Numbered from the stretch's first letter, positions 1 to 6,648 are shown. The stretch: DNA of 11,643 bases from an uncultured Lewinella sp. (GCA_938021455.1 CALIGP010000040.1:1-11643); one strand, 5' to 3'. The notes: generated by a model from the letters alone, not told the origin. Program-made: numbers and translations.

Positions 1-108
1 TTTGACTCTTTGACTCTTTGACTCTTTGACTCTTTGACTCTTTGACTCTTTGACTCTTTGACTCTTTGACTCTTTGACTCTTTGACTCTTTGACTCTTTG
101 ACTCTTTG
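1..108. repeat. Perfect 8-bp tandem repeat (TTTGACTC x13.5)
   Basis: The octamer TTTGACTC is repeated head to tail 13 times (1-104) plus a half unit TTTG (105-108), with no mismatch. It probably continues left of the window edge. The array stops 3 bp before the ATG of the heptose kinase gene, so it fills the whole visible upstream region where a promoter and 5' leader would lie. On the plus strand every frame meets a TGA once per 24 nt, so it cannot be translated through into the kinase. On the minus strand (GAGTCAAA) it has no stop codon in any frame. Perfect short-unit arrays of this kind are prone to slipped-strand copy-number change. Confidence 0.97.
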
Positions 109-111
109 CAA

Positions 112-1059
112 ATGAACTTTTCCTCCCTCCGCATTCTCGTCGTCGGTGACGTCATGATCGACCGTTATTTAGATGGTCGGGTGGAACGGATCAGCCCGGA
201 AGCGCCCGTCCCCGTGATGCGTCTGGGTAAGGAGGACAACCGTCTTGGTGGAGCAGCCAATGTAGCCCTTAACCTGAAGGCCCTCGGTGCTACGCCATTG
301 TTGGCGGGCTTGGTGGGAGACGATGAAAACGGACTCGTTTTTCGCCGCTTGATGGCTGGAAATGGACTAAGTGATGCACTTATCCTCACCGACCCGGACC
401 GCTGTACTACCGTCAAAACCCGCCTCGTTGCGCAAGGCCAACAGCTCATGCGCGTAGACCGGGAAGACACGGATAACATTGGCGCTGTCGTTGCCGATGA
501 GCTGTTGTCGCGTGTAGAACACCTGCTGGAGCAAGGAAATATTGACCTCTTGCTTTTTCAGGATTATAATAAAGGGGTGCTCTCCCCATTGTCCATCGAG
601 CAATTTTCTCAGCTATCGAAAGTATACGGTGTTGGCATCATTGTTGATCCTAAGGCGCGCTATTTCTGGAATTATGTAGGCTGTTCGCTGTTCAAACCCA
701 ACCTTCGCGAGATTCAGCAGCAGGTTGACTTTACGGTTCGGCCAGTCCTGGAAGATCTTGATAAAGCCGCCACTGTCATTTTTGACAAGCTCTCCTGCGA
801 TTCCGTCATGATTACCCTGAGCCAGTACGGAATTTACGTTCACAACGGATCTACCTCCGTCATTTACCCCACTGATGCTAAAGTTATTGCTGACGTTAGC
901 GGCGCCGGAGACACGGTGATCAGCGTTGCGGCCTGCGGCCTGGCCGCAGGGATGCCTCTGGGCGAGATCGCTCAACTCGCTAACCGGGCGGGCGCTCAGG
1001 TAATTGCTAAGAGTGGGGTAGTGGCGGTGGATTTGGCCGAGTTAAAGGCTATTGACTAA
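112..1059 (+). CDS. rfaE1: D-glycero-beta-D-manno-heptose-7-phosphate kinase (RfaE domain I, PfkB family)
   Basis: This cytoplasmic kinase phosphorylates heptose 7-phosphate at C1 to the 1,7-bisphosphate, an early step towards the ADP-heptose used in LPS core synthesis. The 315-residue protein opens with the PfkB strand ILVVGDVMIDRYL, then the RfaE-typical RISPEAPVPV segment and the substrate-binding LGGAANVALNLKALG. Near the C-terminus is the PfkB signature DVSGAGDTV, with the expected catalytic Asp at residue 267 in GAGD (264-267). The length matches the kinase half of bifunctional HldE; no adenylyltransferase domain follows, so that activity must be encoded elsewhere. I chose ATG at 112. 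A TTG at 106, formed by the last repeat unit, is in frame and would add two residues. No Shine-Dalgarno site is possible, since the octamer array fills the leader. A related sugar kinase is the main alternative. Confidence 0.85.
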   Translation: MNFSSLRILVVGDVMIDRYLDGRVERISPEAPVPVMRLGKEDNRLGGAANVALNLKALGATPLLAGLVGDDENGLVFRRLMAGNGLSDALILTDPDRCTTVKTRLVAQGQQLMRVDREDTDNIGAVVADELLSRVEHLLEQGNIDLLLFQDYNKGVLSPLSIEQFSQLSKVYGVGIIVDPKARYFWNYVGCSLFKPNLREIQQQVDFTVRPVLEDLDKAATVIFDKLSCDSVMITLSQYGIYVHNGSTSVIYPTDAKVIADVSGAGDTVISVAACGLAAGMPLGEIAQLANRAGAQVIAKSGVVAVDLAELKAID

Positions 1060-1164
1060 AGGGGGCAATTGTAAGGATAAGAGGCTAGGTTTCGTTGGTG
1101 CAAGAAATAGCGCATTGTAGCTCTCACATTTGGTACACCCCTTACTTTTTAATTCTGAGGAGAT
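1060..1164. other. Convergent intergenic spacer
   Basis: This 105-bp spacer lies between the 3' ends of rfaE1 (+) and the glycosidase-like lipoprotein gene (-). I see no strong bidirectional hairpin. The only terminator-like trait is a weak pairing of GTAAG near 1071 with CTTAC at 1140-1144 before a short T-run. Confidence 0.4.
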
Positions 1165-2280
1165 TCACACTTCCCGTTTCAAGATCATCCAACCGCCCCG
1201 AATTTCATCCGTAAATAATTTGAAACTGTCTCCGTAGGGAGGTTTCAGTAGTTCAGACTTTTGGGTGCCGAGATAACCGACAACAACTACCCGAATGGGA
1301 ACCTGATCTTCTACAGGGAGGCGGACATTGATCTCTCCTGCGGTAGGCATGTAGAAGAGATAGTTGCCCTTCCCATCAGAGGAAGCATAGGCATTATCGC
1401 CAATGAGTATTTCCGGAGCAGGCTTTAAGTCCCAGAATTTCAGGTGACGCTCAACGGTACGGATGGCCCGGATACTTGCCAGTCGGGCACCACGCATTTC
1501 AAAGGTAGCCTGTGAAGGTGCGTAACACAAGCCTCCATAACCATTGATCGTTGAAAGGTTGAAGTTCTTGACGACATCGTAAGGGTCATTCCCATCGACG
1601 GCAGAATAGTGGATTGGGACGTCAGCAGAGCCTGGCTGCAGAGAAGCAGGAATGGCCTGGCTAGAGGGATAATTATCAATATATGACTGACCGTTGGCTT
1701 GGATGGCTAGTTGCTGTAGTTTGTTCAGAGAAGAAGAGATGCCTCGTTCTGACCTTTGACGGGTGCTGTAGAGGACATTATGATAGTATTGGGAGGTATT
1801 GAAAGCTTCATTCGCAATGGCAGTGAAAAGTCTTTCGTGAGCCATCGTGCTATCTGTAGTCGGCAATTCAAGTTGAACGATAACATCAAGGCTTGCGGCA
1901 TGGCGCAGCAAGGCATGAAAATTTGCCCAGTAAAGACTGTCGGGCGCTTTAAGATCAAACTCTCCAGTTAGTGGGTGTCGGGTAAAGGGGGCTGAGTTTT
2001 CTGCTGCAAATGGGTCGATTTGGCTACATACATAGTTGCCACCAGCTTTTTGCAGTTCTTTCAGACGTTGGGCAAAATCACCAGATTGAGACAGATTTTT
2101 TTGTCTGATGGTCCCAAGTAGTAATAAGGGGGATCCCGTTTCATCAGCCCAATAATGAGTGTTTTTAGCCCAGGGCTGAATGCCACGGCTGGGGCCAATT
2201 CGATCAGGGTCTTTGTTTGCTTCTGGTAAGCAAGCAAATAGAGATAGTAATAAAGAACAGAAAAAGAGGCGTGAAATCAT
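1165..2280 (-). CDS. Lipoprotein resembling apiosidase/DUF4038-type glycoside hydrolase, possibly degenerate
   Basis: The 371-residue product starts with a lipoprotein signal (lipobox LFAC, Cys17), so it should be anchored in the envelope. Residues 42-56 (HYWADETGSPLLLLG) resemble the N-terminal strand of DUF4038/GH140-like barrels, which start with a phrase like xHLVDxxGxPFFLLG. The phrase DSLYWANFHALLRHAASLDV looks like a barrel helix followed by a strand (VIVQLEL). Residues about 288-371 (AYASSDGKGNYLFYMPTAGE, ending GGWMILK) resemble the small beta domain that closes apiosidase-like proteins (Pfam Collagen_bind_2). The middle (about 170-260) is short and low in recognisable motifs. I find no Trp-x-x-x-Asn-Glu type acid/base motif, and INGYGGLCYAP sits where relatives usually carry a Glu. 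It is the last gene of a minus-strand group, 24 bp after a small lipoprotein gene. The fold assignment is moderate and activity is uncertain. Confidence 0.6.
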   Translation of the reverse strand: MISRLFFCSLLLSLFACLPEANKDPDRIGPSRGIQPWAKNTHYWADETGSPLLLLGTIRQKNLSQSGDFAQRLKELQKAGGNYVCSQIDPFAAENSAPFTRHPLTGEFDLKAPDSLYWANFHALLRHAASLDVIVQLELPTTDSTMAHERLFTAIANEAFNTSQYYHNVLYSTRQRSERGISSSLNKLQQLAIQANGQSYIDNYPSSQAIPASLQPGSADVPIHYSAVDGNDPYDVVKNFNLSTINGYGGLCYAPSQATFEMRGARLASIRAIRTVERHLKFWDLKPAPEILIGDNAYASSDGKGNYLFYMPTAGEINVRLPVEDQVPIRVVVVGYLGTQKSELLKPPYGDSFKLFTDEIRGGWMILKREV

Positions 2281-2304
2281 ATCACAGAGAAGATGAAATC
2301 AGGG

Positions 2305-2733
2305 TCAATCTTGGCGGGGCGTCCAGTCACTAAGTAAAAGCTCTGCCTTTATTTCTCCGGCAACGAGGTCTCTTTCGACTGTATGGACGCGTCCGCGGCC
2401 AAAGCCGTAGCTACCGTTCTCGATCTTTTCAATTACGTCAGGACTTGTGGTGGAGGTGACCTTGTATTCTATTCCACTACGGTCATTGAGCTGATAGGTA
2501 ATGACGGGTTCACGGCCCAAGATGGCCACTTTAGTGTAGGAGCTTACATGAAACTGCCACCCATCCACGAGTTGCCTTTCGCGGAGAACGGGCTCCAGAT
2601 CACCGTGATCCGCTAATCTTTTGAAGGACATTTCTGCTGAAATTTGATCCGGCGGGAAGGCTGCATCGTCAAAATTGCTTCCGGCACAAGCGGATAGCAG
2701 GGCTATTGGAAGGAGAAACAGAAATAACTTCAT
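2305..2733 (-). CDS. Small lipoprotein of unknown function
   Basis: I do not recognise a family. The 142-residue product begins with a clean lipoprotein signal peptide (MKLFLFLLPIALLSAC, lipobox LSAC, Cys16). A polar, beta-rich-looking mature part of about 125 residues follows, with the phrase GWQFHVSSYTKVAILGREPV and a C-terminal stretch GEIKAELLLSDWTP. It has no membrane helix after the signal. I chose ATG at 2733; a TTG two codons upstream (2739) is also open but less likely. It lies 24 bp upstream of the glycosidase-like lipoprotein gene on the same strand, so the two are probably co-transcribed, and both products would sit in the envelope. The 127-bp gap to the PspC gene leaves room for a separate promoter. 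Confidence 0.8.
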   Translation of the reverse strand: MKLFLFLLPIALLSACAGSNFDDAAFPPDQISAEMSFKRLADHGDLEPVLRERQLVDGWQFHVSSYTKVAILGREPVITYQLNDRSGIEYKVTSTTSPDVIEKIENGSYGFGRGRVHTVERDLVAGEIKAELLLSDWTPRQD

Positions 2734-2860
2734 AGACAAGGGAGGAGGATTTGTAAAGTCGCGGAAAAATAGCTTGTCAACTAATCAATTCACCTGTACG
2801 TTCGGGAGGCTCAGTGACCAAGGCCCCGCGCAAAAAAAATGCTGCTAATAGAACTCTCTA

Positions 2861-3073
2861 CTAGGAAACGATTTTTTTGCCTTCCCGGATGTACTCTTTT
2901 ACATTGAGCCAAAAGGCAGCAAAAAAGTAGAACAACAGGGACGAGCCCAACGAGAGGCAGGATAGATAAATAAAGTAAATGCGGACGCGTTTGCGGGAAA
3001 TACCCATACGGTCGGCTAGCCAGGCGCAAACGCCAAAAGCAGATCTTTCCAATTTATTTCGTAAAATTTCCAT
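2861..3073 (-). CDS. PspC-domain small membrane protein
   Basis: The 70-residue protein is essentially one PspC domain. SAFGVCAWLADRMGISRKRV (about 11-30) is the conserved amphipathic opening, followed by a hydrophobic hairpin (about 32-57, IYFIYLSCLSLGSSLLFYFF and on) and a short basic tail (VKEYIREGKK). PspC proteins sit in the inner membrane and, in proteobacteria, belong to the phage-shock response to membrane damage. The stand-alone Bacteroidota version is common but its partners are less defined, and no pspA or pspF is visible here. ATG at 3073 gives the standard N-terminus. It lies 56 bp downstream of the rRNA pseudouridine synthase gene on the same strand and may share its transcript. 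Confidence 0.85.
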   Translation of the reverse strand: MEILRNKLERSAFGVCAWLADRMGISRKRVRIYFIYLSCLSLGSSLLFYFFAAFWLNVKEYIREGKKIVS

Positions 3074-3129
3074 GGTAAGTGGTTCGACCTAAAGATACAT
3101 CATTAACGATGTTCTAGCGACTTTGTTGA

Positions 3130-3723
3130 TCAAAGATTTAGGCGGGGTAACAGCCATCCACGATCTACCTCAAGGACAGCCTGGCTTTGGAGGTCTTCCA
3201 GGGATAATTCAACAATGCCCACACGTATCAGGCGAAGTACGGGCAGGCCAACGGCGGCACAAATACGTCTTACCTGCCGGTTTTTTCCTTCTGTAAGTTC
3301 TAGCTCCAGCCAGGCATCGGGGACGGATTTTCGAAAGCGTACAGGAGGGATTCTGGGGCTTATATCAAGTGTTTCCTCCTCTGATAATGGACGGGCTAAT
3401 AACCGATTCGACCGATAATCTTTCCCCTTTGCCCTAAAGGAAACCCCGTTTTGAAGTTGGTCGATGGCCTGATCAGTGATCGTACCTTCTACCTGTGCCC
3501 AGTATTTTCTACCGTGTTGGTTTTTGGGGTGGAGTAGCTTTTCATTGAGTGATTTATCGTTCGTCAGGATAAGCAGGCCTTCACTGTCCCGATCTAAACG
3601 ACCGACGGGATACACATCCGCAGGGAAATCATGGAGTTCGCTTAGAACCCGATGATGTGGTGCTTCTTTGGTAAACTGGCTAAGCATGCCAAATGGCTTG
3701 TTGATAAGGAAGTAGTTAAACAT
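3130..3723 (-). CDS. rluE: 23S rRNA pseudouridine synthase, RluE-type (RsuA family, no S4 domain)
   Basis: This 197-residue enzyme isomerises a uridine in rRNA to pseudouridine. It starts with the family phrase YFLINKPFGMLSQFT. The catalytic motif GRLDRDSEGLLILTND begins at residue 41 and Asp44 is the expected nucleophile. The later KYWAQVEGTI and the C-terminal LTEGKNRQVRRICAAVGLPV with LIRVGIVEL are classic RsuA/RluE landmarks. There is no N-terminal S4 RNA-binding domain, as in E. coli RluE, whose target is U2457 of 23S rRNA; the exact target here is inferred. ATG at 3723 is the natural start. The gene is divergent from the MscS channel gene and upstream of the PspC gene. Confidence in the enzyme class is high, in the rluE orthology moderate. 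Confidence 0.88.
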   Translation of the reverse strand: MFNYFLINKPFGMLSQFTKEAPHHRVLSELHDFPADVYPVGRLDRDSEGLLILTNDKSLNEKLLHPKNQHGRKYWAQVEGTITDQAIDQLQNGVSFRAKGKDYRSNRLLARPLSEEETLDISPRIPPVRFRKSVPDAWLELELTEGKNRQVRRICAAVGLPVLRLIRVGIVELSLEDLQSQAVLEVDRGWLLPRLNL

Positions 3724-3801
3724 GACGCAAAGCTAATAATGGAGACTTATGAGAACACTCTTCTGGTCATTTACGTACTACCAATACAACCAATACAACT
3801 T

Positions 3802-4746
3802 ATGCTGCTTTTTAAATTTTTAGGAATAGAATTTGATTTTAAACCTCTGGTAGAGGAGGTGCAGGGTTGGTGGGGAGGCTTTCTGGGGATGTTACCGAAT
3901 ATGATACTGGCCTTTTTGGTGGCCATGGCTGGGTATATCGTTACCTCTTTCTTGAAGAAGTACTTCGATAAATTGAGTGGTAAACTGGTGAGAGACAAAA
4001 CTATCTCCAGCCTGTTGAGCACGATGATGACGGTCGGGTTGTCTTTGTTGTTTTTATTACTAATTCTATCGGTCCTTAATTTGTCAGGAGCGGTTAGCTC
4101 TATTCTCGGAGCTGCTGGTGTTGTAGGACTTGCCGTTGGTCTTGCCTTTCAGGACCCCATTCTCAACTTCTTTAGCGGGATTCAACTTACGGTTCGCCAC
4201 CTGTTTAGAATTGGCGATCTCATTGAGGTGGGCGGATATAAAGGCACTGTAATGAAGATTACCCTTCGTCATACTGCCATTGAAACCTTTCAGGGGCAGG
4301 ACGTAATGATTCCTAATAAGATCGTGGTGCAGTCCGCGTTGACCAATTACACGATGCTTAAACGGCGACGGGTAGATCTTGCCTGTGGTGTGAGCTATGG
4401 AGATGATCTCTCTAAAGTAAAAGAAGTAACCATTAAGGCCATTGAAGAAAATGTCAATCATGACGCTGACCGTGGTGTGCAACTCTTCTTCAATGAATTT
4501 GGCGGAAGTTCTGTCAATTATTCATTGCGCTTCTGGATGGACAATAGAAAGACAGCACAGGGGGATTTTTTACAAGTTCAGAGTGATGCCATAATGGCCA
4601 TCATGACGGCTTATAATGAGAACGACATCATGATTCCGTTTCCGATTCGTACGCTTGATTTCGGCATTCGTGGAGGAGAGAAACTGGCCTCGGTATTGGC
4701 CTCGGTTAATAAGGTAAACGGTAAGTCGGCTGCGTCGGAGAAGTAA
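3802..4746 (+). CDS. mscS: Small-conductance mechanosensitive channel, MscS family
   Basis: This inner-membrane channel opens under membrane tension and releases solutes during hypo-osmotic shock. From ATG 3802 it has 314 residues, close to E. coli MscS (286). Predicted helices are TM1 about 31-50, TM2 about 71-93 and the Gly/Ala-rich pore helix TM3 about 97-127 (SSILGAAGVVGLAVGLAFQD). The MscS beta domain follows (FRIGDLIEVGGYKGTV, then HTAIETFQGQDVMIPNK) and then the alpha/beta C-terminal vestibule. The frame is open further upstream. ATG 3739 would add 21 residues that look unlike the family and would leave only 15 bp to the divergent rluE start, whereas 3802 leaves 78 bp for promoters. 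A start at 3652 would lie inside rluE and is not credible. No Shine-Dalgarno is visible; the leader is A/T- and AC-rich. Confidence 0.9.
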   Translation: MLLFKFLGIEFDFKPLVEEVQGWWGGFLGMLPNMILAFLVAMAGYIVTSFLKKYFDKLSGKLVRDKTISSLLSTMMTVGLSLLFLLLILSVLNLSGAVSSILGAAGVVGLAVGLAFQDPILNFFSGIQLTVRHLFRIGDLIEVGGYKGTVMKITLRHTAIETFQGQDVMIPNKIVVQSALTNYTMLKRRRVDLACGVSYGDDLSKVKEVTIKAIEENVNHDADRGVQLFFNEFGGSSVNYSLRFWMDNRKTAQGDFLQVQSDAIMAIMTAYNENDIMIPFPIRTLDFGIRGGEKLASVLASVNKVNGKSAASEK

Positions 4747-4857
4747 TCGAACGAGCGAACACCGATCTACCGAAGCCGTTCTAGCTGCTGAGCAATGGAT
4801 TAAGAAACGTAAATTCGTGAAGCCTTTGCCAATTTTATTAATAAAACCAACAACATA

Positions 4858-5313
4858 ATGAAATTCAAATTTTTAAATCTGATACTTTTATTGACCATCT
4901 CTACCGCTTTTTACACCTGTGCCGAAGGATCTGAAGCGGACCAGGCAACGGAAGAAATGGTAAGCCAAGCCGAGAACACGATGGCAGACGTAGGTGCAGA
5001 ACTAAAGGACGAAAGTGACAATCTATCGCGCGAGTTCACAAAAGCCCGTAAAAAGTTGAGCAGCCGCATGGAAGAATTAGAGTCTGATATGGAAGACGCC
5101 AGCGAGGAGACGAAGGCCGAACTTCAAAAAGAATGGGATTCTTTGGAAAACTACCGCAACAAGATCGATGCCCGCATGGAAAAAGTGGGTGACAATATGC
5201 AATCTGGTTGGGCCAACTTCAAAGGAGACGTGAAAAAGGGCTGGGGTGACTTCACCGCTAAGTCCACTGATTTTTTAGAAGAGGTAGAAATGGCTATTGA
5301 TCCGAAGGATTAA
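4858..5313 (+). CDS. Small acidic helical secreted protein or lipoprotein
   Basis: I do not recognise a family. The 151-residue product has a signal peptide (MKFKFLNLILLLTISTAFYT) followed by Cys21. The lipobox (FYTC) is poor, but Bacteroidota lipoproteins tolerate this, so lipidation is likely rather than certain. The mature part is highly charged and helical, with heptad-like stretches (about 45-110, SREFTKARKKLSSRMEELES and on) and no membrane segment. The C-terminus has a repeated Trp motif: SGWANFKGDVKKGWGDFTAK. This layout resembles stress-related amphipathic helical envelope proteins, but that is inference. ATG 4858 is preceded by an A/T-rich leader (ATTAATAAAACCAACAACAT), with no Shine-Dalgarno. 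It stands alone 111 bp after mscS. Confidence 0.8.
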   Translation: MKFKFLNLILLLTISTAFYTCAEGSEADQATEEMVSQAENTMADVGAELKDESDNLSREFTKARKKLSSRMEELESDMEDASEETKAELQKEWDSLENYRNKIDARMEKVGDNMQSGWANFKGDVKKGWGDFTAKSTDFLEEVEMAIDPKD

Positions 5314-5320
5314 ATAGGAT

Positions 5321-5346
5321 GAGGGCGTTTTAGAGCCTAAAGCCTC
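5321..5346 (+). terminator. Weak stem-loop just after the 4858-5313 gene
   Basis: GAGG (5321-5324) pairs with CCTC (5343-5346) and TTTAG (5329-5333) with CTAAA (5337-5341), around a 3-base loop and with a bulge on the left side. It lies 8 bp after the stop codon, but no T-run follows. It could help end the transcript, though the structure is weak. Confidence 0.3.
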
Positions 5347-5385
5347 GGAATCTTGTCGCTTAATCAGATATGTTTTTGATTGACT

Positions 5386-5556
5386 GACTAGTACAGTGTA
5401 ATTTAAGTTGAGTAAGGTTTTTACGCTGGGATTTTGGTCGCTGACTAGATGAAAAAATCGGTGCATAGCCATAGCTACGGACCTATTTTTTCATGACGGC
5501 AGCGGGCAAAAGACCAAGTAGAAAGCTGCGAACACTTAGATTACACTGTACTAGTC
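5386..5556. mobile_element. Palindromic MITE-like element, 171 bp
   Basis: Terminal inverted repeats of 23 bp with one mismatch (5386-5408 and 5534-5556) begin GACTAGTACAGTGTAAT; the first 17 bp are identical. The interior is also an imperfect palindrome. 5449-5458 (ATGAAAAAAT) pairs with 5485-5494 (ATTTTTTCAT), with further paired segments closer to a centre near 5471, and about 5432-5445 pairs partly with 5498-5511. The whole unit can therefore fold into one long hairpin. No ORF is present. CTAG (5388-5391 and 5551-5554) lies at both ends and could be a 4-bp target duplication around tips starting TACAGTG, but since CTAG is itself a palindrome it could equally be part of the repeat. This is the architecture of a non-autonomous element moved by a transposase encoded elsewhere. 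I cannot name the family. Confidence 0.72.
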
Positions 5557-5596
5557 CGCAAAAGCCCTGTGAAAAAGTATCCGAAAGGAACCGCCC

Positions 5597-5638
5597 CGGC
5601 CCGGCTACTACCAGAAAGGTAAGTAGCTGGGCCGTTTT
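5597..5638 (+). terminator. Terminator-like GC-rich hairpin with T-run
   Basis: CGGCCCGGCTACTACC (5597-5612) pairs with GGTAAGTAGCTGGGCCG (5618-5634), allowing one mismatch and one bulged base, across a short AGAAA loop. TTTT (5635-5638) and an A/T-rich stretch follow, as in an intrinsic terminator reading on the plus strand. It lies 26 bp before the start of the disrupted DUF2945 gene, so it could end the transcript from the 4858 gene and the MITE, or act as a leader hairpin or attenuator for the downstream gene. Confidence 0.6.
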
Positions 5639-5663
5639 AATTAACCATTAATACTGTACAAAT

Positions 5664-5872
5664 ATGATTCGGAAAGGAAGCAAAGTGAAATGGAAATGGG
5701 GCAGTGGCACTGCTGAAGGAAGGGTTAGAGAAACTTATTCGGAAAAAGTTACTCGAACCATAAAGGGCGGTTTCGTTACCCGGAACGGAGAACCTGGGAA
5801 CAAAGCGCTATTATCCTTCAGGCAGATGGAGACGAAGTGCTCAAACTGGAGTCTGAGGTAGAAAAAGCATAG
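5664..5872 (+). pseudogene. DUF2945 (Tudor-type, hypervirulence-associated) small protein gene, frameshifted
   Basis: The first frame (5664-5861) reads MIRKGSKVKWKWGSGTAEGR, then VRETYSEKVTRTIKGGFVTR and NGEPGNKAL. This is the familiar start of DUF2945 proteins, small single-domain beta-barrel proteins of about 65-70 residues and unknown role. After NKAL the frame becomes nonsense (LSFRQMETK and on). The -1 frame, entered at about 5808-5812, reads IILQADGDEVLKLESEVEKA and stops at 5870-5872, which is exactly the expected family ending. Adding one base near 5811 would restore a 69-residue protein. The cause is therefore a one-base deletion or a sequencing error. No canonical slippery heptamer is visible to support programmed -1 frameshifting. 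The context is a lone gene behind a hairpin, 80 bp before the next start. Confidence 0.85.
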
Positions 5873-5952
5873 GTAAATTCTAAGGCTACTCTTTATCAGA
5901 ATACGAACACCAGCCACCTGGCTCCCGTTCCATTAGCAAACCAACCATTACT

Positions 5953-6648
5953 ATGAAAATTTTACTATCCTTTTTGTTTGGCTTGTTCTCTGTTGGCCTG
6001 ATGGCGCAGGTAACGGTGCAAAATATTGAATACAAGAAACAAAGCCTTGAGTCTCTCCAGGTAAGCATTGACGCCGAGAAAGACTTGGTGGAAGACCTCT
6101 GGGATGACTTTTGGGATGATCGCTATAACATCGACGTTGATAAGTTCGATAACGATAAAAAGGGGACAGCTTACTTGGCCGAACAAGTTTCCGTGCCGTT
6201 GATCAGCGTTAAAAACTTTGACCTGTACTCTAAAATTGAGAACCGTGGAAATAAATCAACCGTAAGTATGGCCGTGAGCTTTGCTGAAGGGAGCGCTATC
6301 AATAAGCGATCTAGTGCAGAAGCTTTTGATGCAGCAGAGGCGATTATGATGGAGTTTCGGACTTATTTCTATACTCGCTTTTTCGACGAAAAATTAAGTG
6401 AGGCGCGAGAAGAATTGACAGATATGCGCGACGACAGTCAGGACGCTAATAAAGATGCCATAAAGGCCAGAGAAAAGATCGAAAAGTACGAGGACAAAAT
6501 CGCTAAGCTCCAGCAGAAGATAGAGAAGGAAAGAGAAAAAGCAGGCGATGAATTTGAGACAGCAGAGGAAAAATCCCGTCGCGCAAAAGAACTGGAAGAG
6601 CGCGTACGCTCCATCGAAGAAATGAGGGCTAAGTATCTAGGTAAGTAA
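5953..6648 (+). CDS. Periplasmic coiled-coil protein of unknown function
   Basis: I do not recognise a family. The 231-residue product has a signal peptide (MKILLSFLFGLFSVGLMAQ) with a typical Bacteroidota cleavage region at Ala18/Gln19, so it is exported. The middle (about 40-145) looks like a small mixed domain with acidic and aromatic stretches (EDLWDDFWDDRYNIDVDKFD) and strands such as STVSMAVSFAEGSA. Residues about 147-228 are a long charged coiled coil rich in Glu, Lys and Arg (KYEDKIAKLQQKIEKEREK). No membrane helix follows the signal. The leader is AC-rich (CAAACCAACCATTACT) without a Shine-Dalgarno. It heads a plus-strand group with the four-helix membrane protein (58 bp gap) and the AI-2E transporter, which suggests a shared envelope role. 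Confidence 0.82.
   Translation: MKILLSFLFGLFSVGLMAQVTVQNIEYKKQSLESLQVSIDAEKDLVEDLWDDFWDDRYNIDVDKFDNDKKGTAYLAEQVSVPLISVKNFDLYSKIENRGNKSTVSMAVSFAEGSAINKRSSAEAFDAAEAIMMEFRTYFYTRFFDEKLSEAREELTDMRDDSQDANKDAIKAREKIEKYEDKIAKLQQKIEKEREKAGDEFETAEEKSRRAKELEERVRSIEEMRAKYLGK

Noticed and set aside
1..108. Possible CRISPR array.
   Set aside because: The units are 8 bp and directly contiguous, with no spacers, so this is a simple tandem repeat.
1..165. Stop-free minus-strand reading through the octamer array (repeating eight-residue peptide), possibly from an ATG inside the rfaE1 sequence.
   Set aside because: The array lacks stops on this strand simply because GAGTCAAA contains none in any frame. The start would lie antisense in rfaE1 and the peptide is low-complexity, with no family resemblance.
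2811..3029. Minus-strand frame overlapping the PspC gene (72 codons).
   Set aside because: It is a shifted frame of the PspC coding region with no family features, while the 2861-3073 frame carries clear PspC motifs.
3121..3135. Short palindrome CTTTG/CAAAG at the end of rluE as a terminator.
   Set aside because: The stem is only 5 bp, A/T-rich and without a T-run, so it is within chance expectation.
3652..3801. Longer N-terminus for the MscS channel, from 3652 or 3739.
   Set aside because: 3652 lies inside the divergent rluE gene and gives a non-family N-terminus. 3739 leaves 15 bp between divergent starts. 3802 fits the family length better, although 3739 is not fully excluded.
5664..5872. 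Programmed -1 frameshifting in the DUF2945 gene.
   Set aside because: The junction sequence (AAAGCGCTATTATCC) has no X-XXY-YYZ slippery heptamer, and other family members are single-frame genes.
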